A stretch of DNA of 64,000 nucleotides from JAYYZW01 sp965217605 (GCA_965217605.1 CBDCJB010000004.1:530076-594075), one strand, 5' to 3'; shown: positions 8,557 to 18,105, counted from the stretch's first letter. Numbers and translations are program-made. Notes: generated from the letters alone by a model not told the origin.

Positions 8557-8730
8557 ATGGATCAGAAACCAACGGGACGAGCGTCGTCGTCCGAACAGAT
8601 CATTCGTGACATCAAGCGCAAGACGTGCAAGCAATACCGTGCGGAGGAGAAAATCCGTATCGTATTGGACGGACTGCGTGGTGAAGACAGCATTGCCGAG
8701 TTGTGTCGGCGTGAAGGCATTGCTCAGAGC
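8557..8730 (+). pseudogene. IS3 orfA N-terminal fragment
   Basis: The frame MDQKPTGRASSSEQIIRDIK and then KYRAEEKIRIVLDGLRGED-like sequence followed by IAELCRREGIAQSL is a typical IS3 orfA helix-turn-helix from a group different from the one at 7734. It breaks off after AQSL, where the family continues with YYSWSKEF. The remaining 90 bp to the toxin-antitoxin pair show nothing recognisable. Confidence 0.65.
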
Positions 8731-8820
8731 CTGTCCCGGAGGTTCTGTTGAAGCGCTCGTTCGTCCGTCATCAAAACATTCTAGATTTTTCACCGTCTGA
8801 TTATGTAAGAGACACACTGC

Positions 8821-9138
8821 CTAACGAACCGCTTGGACTTTGAGGTGAAGGCCCTCGCATTCCTGAAGGTAACCGATGATCTCGAACAGGTTGCGGGCCT
8901 GGGGATTGCCGTTGGGGCCGAACATGCGCATCAGACTCTTGGGCGACTTCGCGGTCAAACCGCCCAGTTCCTGAAAGCCGATGGTGGCGTTGATGTAGTC
9001 GCGCAACACCGCCTTGCCGGTGTCCACGTCGCCCGAAAGCAGGCACTCGACCCCTTCCTTGAGCAGTTCCTCCCGGAAAGCCGAATCATGCACGATACGC
9101 GCCTGGATCGTCTCCTTGAAGTCTCGTGTCAGGGACAT
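8821..9138 (-). CDS. HigA-like antitoxin
   Basis: I start this at the ATG at 9138 (MSLTRDFKETIQARIVHDSA), giving 105 residues; the upstream extension is not needed. It has the layout of addiction-module antidotes paired with RelE/HigB-like toxins: an N-terminal toxin-binding part, then a lambda-repressor-like HTH (LGGLTAKSPKSLMRMFGPNG). It begins five bases after the toxin stop, so the two are co-transcribed with the toxin first. It should neutralise the toxin and repress the promoter. Confidence 0.82.
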   Translation of the reverse strand: MSLTRDFKETIQARIVHDSAFREELLKEGVECLLSGDVDTGKAVLRDYINATIGFQELGGLTAKSPKSLMRMFGPNGNPQARNLFEIIGYLQECEGLHLKVQAVR

Positions 9139-9143
9139 GGTTT

Positions 9144-9473
9144 TCAACGCTCCCGTCGCTTGCGCCGCCTGTATTCCCGCCAGAGGTCGCGGGCGATCTC
9201 TATATCCTGGTGCTGACGCTTCTTCGTCCCACCGCCCAAGAGGACGATCAGGGCATCGCCGTCCTTGCCGAAATAGATTCGATAGCCGGGACCGAAGTCT
9301 ATCCGGCATTCGAAAACACCAGCGCGCGCGCCCTTGATGTTGGAGAGGTTGCCCTGCTCCATCCGAACCAACGCCGTCGCCACCTTGGCTGCGGCTTGAG
9401 CGTTAAGTCGATTGAACCATCTGGCGTACGGGCTACGGCCTTCGGTGTCGATGTACTCTCTGATCTCAAGCAT
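9144..9473 (-). CDS. RelE/HigB-like toxin
   Basis: The 109-residue basic protein has the RelE/ParE fold signature of the phage-derived Gp49/HigB-like group: LEIREYIDTEGRSPYARWFN, then FECRIDFGPGYRIYFGKDG and VLLGGGTKKRQHQDIEIA. Such toxins cleave mRNA on the ribosome. The gene precedes its antitoxin, the HigBA order. It looks intact. A palindrome immediately upstream is a likely operator. Confidence 0.85.
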   Translation of the reverse strand: MLEIREYIDTEGRSPYARWFNRLNAQAAAKVATALVRMEQGNLSNIKGARAGVFECRIDFGPGYRIYFGKDGDALIVLLGGGTKKRQHQDIEIARDLWREYRRRKRRER

Positions 9474-9480
9474 CGAGATC

Positions 9481-9500
9481 TGGTAACTAATATGTTACCA
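9481..9500 (-). promoter_or_regulatory. Palindromic operator of the HigBA-like module
   Basis: TGGTAAC, a 6-base spacer TAATAT, and GTTACCA form a perfect 7-bp inverted repeat eight bases upstream of the toxin start. The spacer resembles a -10 box. This is where the antitoxin or the toxin-antitoxin complex would be expected to bind for autoregulation. Confidence 0.6.
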
Positions 9501-9581
9501 TCTGACAAGTCCCGACGGCAAGTGTTTATCGTGAGAGCAGGGTAGCTGCCCCATGCTTCGCAATCTACCCGTCGGAAGCCG

Positions 9582-9970
9582 TTACTGCCAATACCGGCCT
9601 TTCGCCTTACCGCCAACGTAGGTTTCATCGACTTCAACCACCCCGAGCAGGGTGGGGCCGGTGAGAAGGCCATTGTCTATGGCTTTGCGGATCCGGTGAC
9701 AGAGATACCACGCGGTGCGATACGAGATCCCGAGGGTGCGTTCCAACTGGTTGGCCGACATGCCTTTGCAAGAATCGCGCATCAGGTAGACGGCGGCGAA
9801 CCACTTGCGCAGTGCGAGATGCGAATCGTACATAATGGTGCCTGCCGTCACGCTGAAGGGGTAATCACATGAGCGGCACATCCATTGAGCGCGGCTTTCG
9901 ATTCTCGATTCGGCCATGTCGCCGCGTCGGGTGCAGGCAATGCAGGTGGGCCAGCGGAGCTTTTCGAGGC
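9582..9970 (-). pseudogene. IS1595-family transposase fragment
   Basis: Reading leftward, a zinc ribbon (CIAC then CRSC) leads into FSVTAGTIMYDSHLALRKWF, an AVYLMRDSCKGMSANQLERT helix and VEVDETYVGGKAKGRYWQ with the first catalytic Asp. It ends there, lacking the rest of the DDE core, and has no clear start codon. It belongs to a different IS1595 subgroup from the intact element at 18025. Confidence 0.7.
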
Positions 9971-10184
9971 ACTTTCGCTACTGGCGTCACGTGCATAACG
10001 GCTCGTTCGACAGGCTCTGCGGAGACAGATGCGCGCGCATCAGACGGGGTAATTCGACTGTGCTAGATTTGTGCTAACGTGAAAGCATAGTCAACCGTAA
10101 GTGATTGATAAGTCAACTGCGGTATTGAATGGGCAAGCGCCACAAGTGACTGTTTAATAATGAAATATAACCCTTATATTCGGG

Positions 10185-10229
10185 CTACGAACTAGGGGGT
10201 CGGGAGTTCGAATCTCTCCGGGCGCGCCA
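10185..10229 (+). tRNA. 3' half of tRNA-Arg(ACG), probable attachment-site scar
   Basis: From the anticodon loop CTACGAA through CTAGGGGGTC, the T arm GGGAG-TTCGAAT-CTCTC and the 3' end CGGGCGC-G-CCA, the sequence is a good tRNA-Arg 3' half. The 5' strand of the anticodon stem does not pair, and no D arm or 5' acceptor strand exists upstream. The break at the anticodon loop is typical of a tRNA 3' segment duplicated by a tyrosine recombinase. It cannot be a working tRNA. No intact partner is in the window. Confidence 0.7.
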
Positions 10230-10233
10230 ATCA

Positions 10234-10260
10234 AAAAGGCCCCATTCGGGGCCTTTTTTT
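10234..10260 (+). terminator. Rho-independent terminator after the tRNA-Arg remnant
   Basis: AAAAAGGCCCC, loop ATTC, GGGGCCTTTTTTT forms a strong hairpin with flanking A and T tracts, so it could act in both directions. On the minus strand it also follows the stop of the last gene of the pilin operon. Confidence 0.85.
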
Positions 10261-10277
10261 CCATGCGTCGGTGATCC

Positions 10278-10727
10278 TCACCCACACAAATTCTTAATCT
10301 CTTCGTCTATCCGACGCATGTCTTCAATTCGTGCCTCTTCTCCAACGCGTTCGCGGCTACCGTCGGCGTTCACGACGAACAAGCGGTTGGAGGATACGAG
10401 CCGTTGCCGGTGCGCTTTGGCGCTAGCACATTGCTGCCCCTTGACCTTTGTTTCTTCCGCTTGGGCGCGCCGCTCGGCGCGTTTCTGCAGCCGTTCTTCG
10501 CGGGCTGCGTCGCTGGCTTCCTGCATTTCCGCCAATGCTTTGAGCGCCCGGGGATCGGCGTCGCCATTGCGAACTTTGACTTCCTCGGCATCGCCGTGCC
10601 CGGGCGGTCGTTCACCGAAGTGCGTCACGCCGTTGGCGTCCGTCCAGCGGAAGATCTCGGCGTGGGCAGACGTCCCACCGAACATCACGATCAGGCACAA
10701 GGCCGAACATTTCGCAATCGTGTTCAT
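10278..10727 (-). CDS. DUF4124-domain periplasmic protein
   Basis: The ATG at 10727 has GGGAG eight bases upstream, giving 149 residues. A signal peptide (MNTIAKCSALCLIVMFGG, cleavage near SAHA) is followed by IFRWTDANGVTHFGERPP, the DUF4124 signature. A long charged helix follows (residues about 60-105), then a C-terminal cysteine. It closes the minor-pilin operon, 21 bp after pilE. DUF4124 proteins are common in gammaproteobacteria and have no established role; location suggests an envelope or pilus-related task. Confidence 0.8.
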   Translation of the reverse strand: MNTIAKCSALCLIVMFGGTSAHAEIFRWTDANGVTHFGERPPGHGDAEEVKVRNGDADPRALKALAEMQEASDAAREERLQKRAERRAQAEETKVKGQQCASAKAHRQRLVSSNRLFVVNADGSRERVGEEARIEDMRRIDEEIKNLCG

Positions 10728-10748
10728 CTTCAACGCTCCCGTGTGCCG

Positions 10749-11222
10749 TTACCAGCATTCCGCGACGGCTTCGCGATCCGCCTGCACCGCTGAATTGGAG
10801 CACGTTACGCCGGCAAGAATGCATTGCGTGCCGGCTTCATCGATGCGCAGCTCCCCGCACTGGGTGTCTTCGACTTGGCCACCGGCGGGGACGCCGCGCA
10901 ACGTAAATGTCGTTGCATTCAACGCTTGTAGGGAGATGTTGTATTTCACGTTGGAGTCCCCTTGGGGAGACGTGGTAAACGGAAACACATTAACCAGATT
11001 GCCCGGATTACCAACATCGTCGTAGCGGCCCTGCGCGCTGAACGCCCGTTCCAGAAACAATGACAGTTCTTGCAGATCGCCAGCCACCGCTTTACGGCCG
11101 GTATCGATGGCGTAGGCGCGATAACTGGGCATGGCGACCGCGGCGAGAATGCCGACGATGACCAGAACGATCATCAATTCGATCAGGCTCACGCCGCTAG
11201 AAACCCGGATCGTGGGGTTCAT
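10749..11222 (-). CDS. pilE: Type IV pilin-like protein PilE
   Basis: The 157-residue protein carries a short leader and the class III prepilin motif SGVSLIELMIVLVIVGILAA with Glu5, cleaved and N-methylated by PilD. Disulfide cysteines sit near the C-terminus (DTQC, GTQC, GVTC, AECW). In Pseudomonas-like systems PilE is a minor pilin of the priming complex. It overlaps the preceding pilY2-like gene by four bases and is the last pilin of the operon. Confidence 0.88.
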   Translation of the reverse strand: MNPTIRVSSGVSLIELMIVLVIVGILAAVAMPSYRAYAIDTGRKAVAGDLQELSLFLERAFSAQGRYDDVGNPGNLVNVFPFTTSPQGDSNVKYNISLQALNATTFTLRGVPAGGQVEDTQCGELRIDEAGTQCILAGVTCSNSAVQADREAVAECW

Positions 11223-11548
11223 CGTTCCGGCACTCCCTCTTCATCTTTGATCTCCGGTATTTTGTCGATCACTTGAATCTTGAGCAGGTGCATTGCTTGA
11301 TTCCGGTATACACGTTCGTATTTCACCGGCGTGCCTGGTTTAAAGCGGGTTACATCGGCGACCAAGGTTCCGGATTTGTCGCGTATTTCCAATCCGGAAC
11401 CGTAAAACATCGCCTGGTCGTCAATGACCACCCAGCTGTGTTCCTCGTCGACGCTATGCACGATGCCGTAACTAACCGAATCGTGTTCGTCGGCCGAGGC
11501 GATGATGGAGACCGCCAGGAGCGCGGCCGAGATGATGAGTTTATTCAT
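11219..11548 (-). CDS. pilY2: PilY2-like small secreted protein
   Basis: The 109-residue protein has a signal peptide (MNKLIISAALLAVSIIASA) and then a small beta-rich domain (YGIVHSVDEEHSWVVIDDQA, then KYERVYRNQAMHLLKIQVID). The assignment rests on position: in Pseudomonas aeruginosa the order is pilY1-pilY2-pilE and PilY2 is of this size. Sequence similarity alone is weak. It is probably a periplasmic accessory of pilus biogenesis. Confidence 0.6.
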   Translation of the reverse strand: MNKLIISAALLAVSIIASADEHDSVSYGIVHSVDEEHSWVVIDDQAMFYGSGLEIRDKSGTLVADVTRFKPGTPVKYERVYRNQAMHLLKIQVIDKIPEIKDEEGVPER

Positions 11549-11569
11549 GCGCGTAACTCCGTTTGCGTC

Positions 11570-14500
11570 TTACTTGAGTTGCCGCCAGGACTGACGTCCG
11601 AGGCTTTGTGCGGCGGCGTTTACATCATTGACGTCCGTTGACCCGTCGAGTCCTGAAGTTATCGCGTGATTAACGGTGCCGTCGGCGCTGGAAATCAACG
11701 TGACTGGAGCAACGGTCGGCGTACCAATCAAGCCGTTGTCGTGGTCGTAACCGCCACTGCCGTCGTCCTGTGCGTCGCCGTTGTTAAAGGATCCGTCGCC
11801 ATTCAGGTCAAACACGGCGAAATCCGTTTTCCCGCCATTGACCGGATCGAAGGCCATCAGCGCCGAAAAGCCGCCGGCGCTTTCACAGCCACCAAGCGGT
11901 GCAAAAGTGTTGAAAAGGACGAGAGGTTCATTGCCCTCGGTGATCGCAACGATCGGATCAGCGATGATGCGCTCACCCTGCGAGCCGAACACGGGTGACA
12001 CGAAATCGAGGTACCAACCCTTCTGGGAACTGTAATCCACGTTGTTCTGGCTCAGTGTTCGAGTGTACTGCGGGGTCGATCCGAACGTTTCCACGTCTTC
12101 TTCGACAATCTCTTGATGTTGCAGCGGTGTCGTAGGCTGCGTGCCGCTGCCGGACAGTGAGCGTGCGCCGACGGATGCGACCGCCGCGCCGTTGTCCCAG
12201 ATCCCGTAAAACGTATCGACCTCGGCGGGGCTGGCGACGATGTCATCACCGGAGACGAAGAAACGCCCGGTGCCGAAGAGGATGATATAGCCGCCGTTTG
12301 GATGCACGATGATCGCGGGCTTGCTCGTTATCGCCTGGGCATTGCCGCTGGGTGCGATCGCCGTATAGAGCGGACTCCCGCTCAGGTCGACGGCCCAGTT
12401 CGCGGTGTTGGTATCGTTCAAATCGAACTTCCACATGTTGCCGCGGAGATCACCGGCGTAGACGTATTCATAAGTGAAATCGCCATTCGTATCGACGACG
12501 AGCGGCGTCGCCAGGCCATTCGGATTGGCTGCGGATCCGTTGCCTGTGTCGAGCTTTTTGATCAGTGCGCTGGTCGCCAGATCGATGATGAAAAGCTGCG
12601 CTCGCTCGCTCGTGCTGTTATAGCCATTGCCGGTTATGGCCACCCACGCGCCGTTTTTAAGGCGGGCTATCTGGGGCTTTGCCGAGTATCATTCCGAGTT
12701 CGGCGTGGGTGTATTCCCACATCACGTCGTTCTTGTCGAACGTCGACGGCGTGGAGACATCCAAGCCGAATATGGCATTGCCGCCGCGCCCGGTGACGCC
12801 GACGAGCATGGTCTTCCAGTTGCTGCTGACGTAAGCGTCGGCTGCCTGCAGGGAGCCGTCGACGTAGAAGCGATGCCCGTAGCTGGTGCTCGTCAGATCG
12901 GCCAAATTCGGGAAGGTGACTTGTGGCACGAAAGCGAACTCCTCGGCACCCGTGTCGGTGCGGAAGCCGTGCAGCATGCCATCATTGGCGCCGACGTAAA
13001 CCATGTCCTGACGCGACTGCTTGGACTGCAAAAAGGCATTGAAACTCGAGCCTTCGGTTCCACCCAAGGTCTGGTAGGGCGGGGTGGATTGCTGTTTCGT
13101 GACGGCGACGGGCGTCGAGTGAATGATGTCGCCCAGGAGCTCGTCGCGATTGCGGAACGTGCCGCCATTCGATACTTCGTTACTCTGATCGCCGCGGATG
13201 TAATCGACGATCGCCTGGCTGCCGATGCTGGTCTGTTGGGCGGCGGTCAGGTTGGCCCATTCAAACTCTTCGCCGTCGACACCGCCGGAATCGACCCAGG
13301 TAAAGATATCGCGGTTGGCTTCGATGGGAATGTTATCGCCCGCGTTCCAAACGGTGCTACCGATGATGCCGCCTGCGAGGAACTGGATGCCAAACAGATC
13401 ACCGTCCCAATTCTCAGTATCGAAAAATCCTTGAAAGATGAGCGTCCCGGTTTGTACCGATTGGGACGTTGCAGCGACGGCTGACGCCGATCCGGTACGG
13501 TTGCCGATGTCAGTCAGCACGGCATTCAGGCTGTCGATGAGTTGCTGCGGATTCTGACCGGCGAGATAGAGACCGCGTGAGTTGAACGCCGCATGCCGCA
13601 TATCGTCGATCGTGGTCAGATTGTTTGATGTCGGCAGCGGCCACGGCGGCGCCGGTGTTGCACCGTCATGGTCGGCCGGCGCGGCCGACAGCGTGCCGTT
13701 CAAGCCGAAGGCGACTGCGTAGGTCACCATATGCTGGGCCTGATTCTCGTCGATATTGGTGATCACCGGGACGTTGTCGTCGAGCGTGGACGATAGATCC
13801 CGCTCGTAGTATTTCATCGCAACGTCGGCGAGCGTGTTTGAAAACGTGTCCGCATGGGGACCGCCGTCCCAGCCGAGCGGACCGTCCGTATCCGTATTAC
13901 CGACGCTCGGCGCGCCGCCGTTCCAGAACCCATCGGAGAACAATACGGTGAAATTCTGTTGGCACTCACCGCCGTCCGCTTCCGGCAGGATCGGAGAGGA
14001 TGTGGTAAAACCGAGCGGGCTATGCAGGTTGTTGCCGGAATCGGTTTGATCGAAATATTCGCCGGTATTCTCCAGTAGACGCCTGAGTGGCGTACCGCCC
14101 GTGGAATTGACCTGGAACAGCTCGTCGAGCAGAGGCGTCTTGGCCGCGGCGTTGCCCATGTCCGCGACGGGTGTGCCGACGTTGTTGTTATTGTGCAGGG
14201 TCGCTAGGCCCATGCGCTGCGTCGAGTTGGTGATGAGTTCCGAGACCGCCCGCTTCAGGACGTATTCACGCTTGCGGTAGTAGGAGTACCAGTTCGCATA
14301 ATTAGTCTGCTGTGCGGCGGTGAGCGTATCGACGAAGATCCAGCGCGGGTCGGTGTAATTCGGCGCGCGACTCGAGTACCCGGCCGATCCGGTATTTGAG
14401 ACCGGGCATTCGCCATTCTGGTAGACGCCATCGGTAGGATTTCCGCCCGAACCGTCCACCCACTGGCCGTAGCCCGCCGCATAACCCGTCCAATCGGCGT

Positions 14501-14945
14501 TCAGGAGGTTGCGCGTCCAGCCGTTCGCGTCATAGGGATCGCTCAACGCCGCGGTGATGGATTGATTCTGATAGGGATCGCCGTTTTCGTCGACGCCGAA
14601 CCACGGGACATAGGTCACGGCAGGGTTATAGGCCATGACGCTGTAACCAACGCACATTTCCCGGTCTTCTTCAAAGTTATTGGGCGAAAAATCCATGTTG
14701 CCCCAGTTGGATGCACCTGGATGCGCCGTCAAGGCGCCGTTCGTCAAGGTAACTTCCCAGTCCATCGAACCCGAATCGTCGAGCGAGAAGAAAATGTTGG
14801 CTGCGACGTCGTTGGCGAGAAATATCGGTGTATTCGGGATCGATAACGCGGCGCCGGCGGTGATCCAGTTCCCCAACAGGAAACCGGCCAGTACAGGCCG
14901 CCAAAACTTGGCTTTGACGTTCGAAGGATGAGTTGGCACGTTCAT
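11570..14945 (-). pseudogene. pilY1: PilY1 pilus-tip adhesin, one-base frameshift
   Basis: Two frames make one 1,125-residue PilY1. The first (14945-12657) has a signal peptide, a von Willebrand-like segment with a MIDAS-type DDSGSMDW, and the start of the C-terminal beta-propeller (VYVGANDGMLHGF). It ends artificially at ILGKAPDSPP. The second frame resumes as QIARLKNGAWVAITGNGYNS, the conserved continuation, and holds a Ca-binding-like DLNGDGSFNNGD. The break is a run of four G at 12673-12676 where three would keep frame. PilY1 links pilus extension, adhesion and surface sensing. It may be a true pseudogene, phase-variable or a sequence error. Confidence 0.88.
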
Positions 14946-14990
14946 AGGAGTCTGTCCGTTACGGTGATCTGCGGGTGGAGCTCTGCTGCT

Positions 14991-15497
14991 TCACTTCCTC
15001 GACAAGATCGTTGATTGAGTCATGGATTGAGCATTGAGATTCGCGCCGAAGCCTTGTGCCGAAACGCGATAGGCATAACGCCAGCAGTCCTGGTTGGTGC
15101 TGGCATCGGAATCCAACAGGCAGTTGTCGTCGCGCGGTACGCCGCCCATGTATTCGGTGATGAATTGGGGTTGCTGCGCGACGCCTGCAAGCACCGAATC
15201 GTCGCGGGTCTTCCAAACGGTCGCCGCATCGCTCCACTTCGGCTCCCCGGCGGGATTCGGTAAAAACAAGCCATCGGTGCCGTCGGTCGGCGCATAGAGC
15301 GGAAAGGCATCGGAGTCGTCTTCGCCTTCGCGTAATGCGGCTTCGGCGGAATCGAACGAGCTTTGCTTATTAAAAAAATGACCGGCCATGCGCTCGCCAA
15401 TCACGGTCATTTTTACCGTGGACACACCTAAGAGGGTCATGACCGTGAGCATGACGAGTGAAACGATTAACGCGGCGCCGGACTGTTTCGATTGCAT
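14991..15497 (-). CDS. pilX: Minor pilin assembly protein PilX
   Basis: The ATG at 15497 has GGAG eight bases upstream; a GTG at 15515 overlapping the pilW stop is the alternative. The N-terminus QSGAALIVSLVMLTVMTLLG is the PilX-type prepilin segment, which lacks the strict leader of major pilins. The rest is a globular periplasmic domain of usual size with two or more cysteines. It acts in the priming complex with PilV, PilW and PilY1. Confidence 0.88.
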   Translation of the reverse strand: MQSKQSGAALIVSLVMLTVMTLLGVSTVKMTVIGERMAGHFFNKQSSFDSAEAALREGEDDSDAFPLYAPTDGTDGLFLPNPAGEPKWSDAATVWKTRDDSVLAGVAQQPQFITEYMGGVPRDDNCLLDSDASTNQDCWRYAYRVSAQGFGANLNAQSMTQSTILSRK

Positions 15498-15511
15498 GGT
15501 TATGCTCCGTA

Positions 15512-16618
15512 TCACGGTACGCGGTTGCGCAAACCGACGGTGGTTGAAAAGACCAGTCGAAGCCGGCGGTCAGCACCGGCACCGTTATTGACGACGGTGC
15601 CTTCGACGAAGGTCACGGAGACTGGGTAATCGGTTACGAAATCGTCTTTGCTCTTGATCAACAGCGATACGCGAACGCTCACGACCCGCGACCAATCAGT
15701 AACGGCGCCGGCGGCCACATACGCATCCGCGAATTCGTCACCGCCCGTGTCGACGCCATAGGTCAAAGTCATCATTTCCACGCCTTTGGCGATCGGTAAC
15801 GCGACCGGCGCGTTACCACCGTCGGTAATACCCATGCGGTAAAGCGCGGGGATGGGATCGGGATTTCCGTCGCCGTCTTCGTCGGTGTTATCGTCGGCAA
15901 CGAAATAATTCGCGGCGACTACCGGTGTCACGACGGCGTCGGCCAAATAGGCTTGTTGTAGGGCCGCGTTCGGCGTGAGCACTTGATCGGTGCCCGCCAC
16001 CGCGCTCCCAGTCGCACGGAACAGATCGGCACGGCGGCAATCGGTGATGAGCACGAGATCTTCGCCGGTGGGTGAATTACCGCCGACGGTCACGGGCGGA
16101 TCGAAATTATCGAAATCCGTTTTGTGTACGCGGACCGTGTCGCCTGTCGTCGCCATATCGGCGTTCAACTGAACGGCGGATTCCGAGCCGCGGATGAGTT
16201 GCAGGATGTCGCTGGTCTGGCAGACCGCGTTACCGCCGCCAACCGTATCGCATATGGTCAAGTCGCGACCGATATGGTCCTGTGGCGGATTGACGCCGCC
16301 CCACCAGCCGGTTCCGTTGTCGAAGCCGAACAGCGCGGTACCCAGGTTGACGGTCGGCGGTGTTCCGTTTGCCACGGAATTCACGCCGACCTGTTGGCGG
16401 CTGCTGCAACCGACATAGCCCGCCATACGGATATCACGTGCCATCGATTGCATGGCGAAGCGCCCATCTTCCTGAATGCGCGCCAGCGCGTGGCTTGTGC
16501 GGAAACTCTGTTTGTTGGCCGAGAATACCTGTAGGGCAGAGCCGAGGATAACCAGACCCAGGGTCATCGCGACCATGAGTTCGATCAAGGTGACGCCGTT
16601 TTGCTTATGCGTGCTCAT
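15512..16618 (-). CDS. pilW: Minor pilin PilW
   Basis: I place the start at the ATG at 16618 (MSTHKQNGVTLIELMVAMTL), one base after the pilV stop; upstream frame residues are a shadow of pilV. The 368-residue protein has the prepilin motif with Glu5 and a long domain typical of PilW (GRFAMQSMARDIRMAGYVGC). It belongs to the pilus initiation complex at the inner membrane. Confidence 0.9.
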   Translation of the reverse strand: MSTHKQNGVTLIELMVAMTLGLVILGSALQVFSANKQSFRTSHALARIQEDGRFAMQSMARDIRMAGYVGCSSRQQVGVNSVANGTPPTVNLGTALFGFDNGTGWWGGVNPPQDHIGRDLTICDTVGGGNAVCQTSDILQLIRGSESAVQLNADMATTGDTVRVHKTDFDNFDPPVTVGGNSPTGEDLVLITDCRRADLFRATGSAVAGTDQVLTPNAALQQAYLADAVVTPVVAANYFVADDNTDEDGDGNPDPIPALYRMGITDGGNAPVALPIAKGVEMMTLTYGVDTGGDEFADAYVAAGAVTDWSRVVSVRVSLLIKSKDDFVTDYPVSVTFVEGTVVNNGAGADRRLRLVFSTTVGLRNRVP

Positions 16619-16619
16619 T

Positions 16620-17060
16620 TCAGATTTCACTCGTGAAATTGAACTGCTGCGCGCCCGCGCTGGTGTCCGCGCGGCTATCGTCCCACTGCACGGTGACGGT
16701 ACAGATGCCCGTGTTCGCGCAGTTGATGGCCGCGTCGCCGGAGGGCAACAGCGTAATGTGGGTACCGAACCATTCGGCGAGGTCGTCGTCGACCAGCGGC
16801 GGATTGCCGTCGCCAGCCGGCGCGGCATCGGTGATCACCATGTTGTAATTGCCAGCGAGGGCCACGTTGCGGTTGCTGCGCAGCCGGTCCATCACGTCGT
16901 AAGCGATGAGCACGGCCTGCGATCGGTGATGTGAGCTCGATCCACCGCGCATGCTCGTCGCGTGTAAGGCCGAAAGCCCGAGGATGCCGATCGCGAGTAC
17001 GAACAAGGCGACCAGGGTCTCGACCAGTGAAAATCCAAACTGTTTTTGCGGCTTGTTCAT
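16620..17060 (-). CDS. pilV: Minor pilin PilV
   Basis: The 146-residue prepilin-like protein starts MNKPQKQFGFSLVETLVALF, with cleavage after the glycine preceding FSLVE. The conserved block HATSMRGGSSSHHRSQAVLI is followed by AYDVMDRLRSNR, the usual PilV core. It lies between fimU/T and pilW with gaps of 6 bp and 1 bp, so it is translated from the same mRNA. Confidence 0.9.
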   Translation of the reverse strand: MNKPQKQFGFSLVETLVALFVLAIGILGLSALHATSMRGGSSSHHRSQAVLIAYDVMDRLRSNRNVALAGNYNMVITDAAPAGDGNPPLVDDDLAEWFGTHITLLPSGDAAINCANTGICTVTVQWDDSRADTSAGAQQFNFTSEI

Positions 17061-17066
17061 AGGACT

Positions 17067-17564
17067 CTAGGGGCAGTTTTGCTTGGTTAAATCGACGTAA
17101 CCCGCCATCGCGATGCTGAGCGTGCGCTGCCGGTTGTTGGCGTCGTTACAGTGGGCCGGGACCATTGCGAAACTCGCGAGCGCCGCTACTTCGCCGGTCG
17201 GCTTGAATTCGATGCGCACCGGCGCTGCCGTAAACGTGAGGGAGTTCACGGCATCGAATGTTCGCAGTACGGGTTCGCCCGTCTCCGGGAACGTGTCGTC
17301 GCCGTCCGAATCGATACCGACGACCCATCCGGTCGTCCAATCGTTTCCGGATTGCGGGACGATCGTGACCTCTACACCGCGCCCGACGGCCTCGCTGCGC
17401 GCGAGATTCACTGCGGTAACGAGATGATTGACGTCGGTTATAGCATCGTTGCTGCGAACAATATCGACGAAACTAGGCACGCCAACGCCGAGTACGATCA
17501 TCGCTACGGTGATCGATGCCATCAGTTCGATGATGGTAAAACCAAGCTGTCGTTTGATATTCAT
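17067..17564 (-). CDS. fimT: GspH/FimT-family minor pilin (FimU/FimT)
   Basis: The ATG at 17564 precedes NIKRQLGFTIIELMASITVA, a class III prepilin leader. The body (VNLARSEAVGRGVEVTI, then GWVVGIDSDGDD) matches the GspH domain. As first gene of the minor-pilin operon it corresponds to fimU in Pseudomonas. A final disulfide is likely between the two cysteines in AHCNDANN and KQNCP. Confidence 0.88.
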   Translation of the reverse strand: MNIKRQLGFTIIELMASITVAMIVLGVGVPSFVDIVRSNDAITDVNHLVTAVNLARSEAVGRGVEVTIVPQSGNDWTTGWVVGIDSDGDDTFPETGEPVLRTFDAVNSLTFTAAPVRIEFKPTGEVAALASFAMVPAHCNDANNRQRTLSIAMAGYVDLTKQNCP

Positions 17565-17902
17565 GGTCGCAACCTTAGTAGACGAAATGGCTAGGTGCAT
17601 ATCTGAAGTTAACCAATTTAATGTTCATTCACGAAGAAACAATTCGTATCACGTTGCACTATGAAACTGATCACAACTATTTCCGATGAGACGAGTTCAA
17701 ATGTGACCGAATTCAAATTCTTCTAGCGGCAACTCCTTGTGAAAAATTACCGGTTGGATAGAACAAGCATGAGTGATACCCGCGGAACCAGGTCACATTC
17801 CACGTGAGCAATGCGTACGGACGAAAAGCGTTCCCGTTTCGCTCCCAAGCCGGTTTTCTCCGTCAGGCCTGAAGGAGGTTAGCGGCGAATTTTCGTGAGG
17901 CT
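17565..17902. promoter_or_regulatory. Intergenic region upstream of the pilin operon
   Basis: These 338 bp separate the fimU/T start from the stop of the SGNH hydrolase fragment. I see no ORF, RNA or repeat. The AT-rich part nearest the pilin gene (about 17600-17780) is the likely promoter region of the operon. Confidence 0.4.
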
Positions 17903-18024
17903 TTAAGGGGTTGGGGCGTGTGTTTTCGGCATCTCGGACACGGCCTCCGGGCCGCTGAAAAAGCGGTCACTGAGCTGCTCCGCCACGAATTGCGCCGCCG
18001 CTGCGCTTCCTGAAGCGTTGAAAT
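17903..18024 (-). pseudogene. SGNH/GDSL hydrolase, 3' part beyond the IS1595 insertion
   Basis: Reading leftward from 18016, codons give ASGSAAAAQFVAEQLSDRFF, a short tail and a TAA at 17903-17905. Joined to the piece ending FHDAVHFN at 20712, after removing the element and one copy of the 8-bp duplication, it continues exactly in frame as DAVHFNASGSAAAA. That is the block V region of SGNH hydrolases with the catalytic Asp and His. Confidence 0.85.
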
Positions 18025-18105
18025 GGAGATTATATATAGAGGTTGATTTCTGTCCAGGGCCTGCTATTATTGACTTCAGTTAGATAGATAGACAGGCGCT
18101 CGGCA

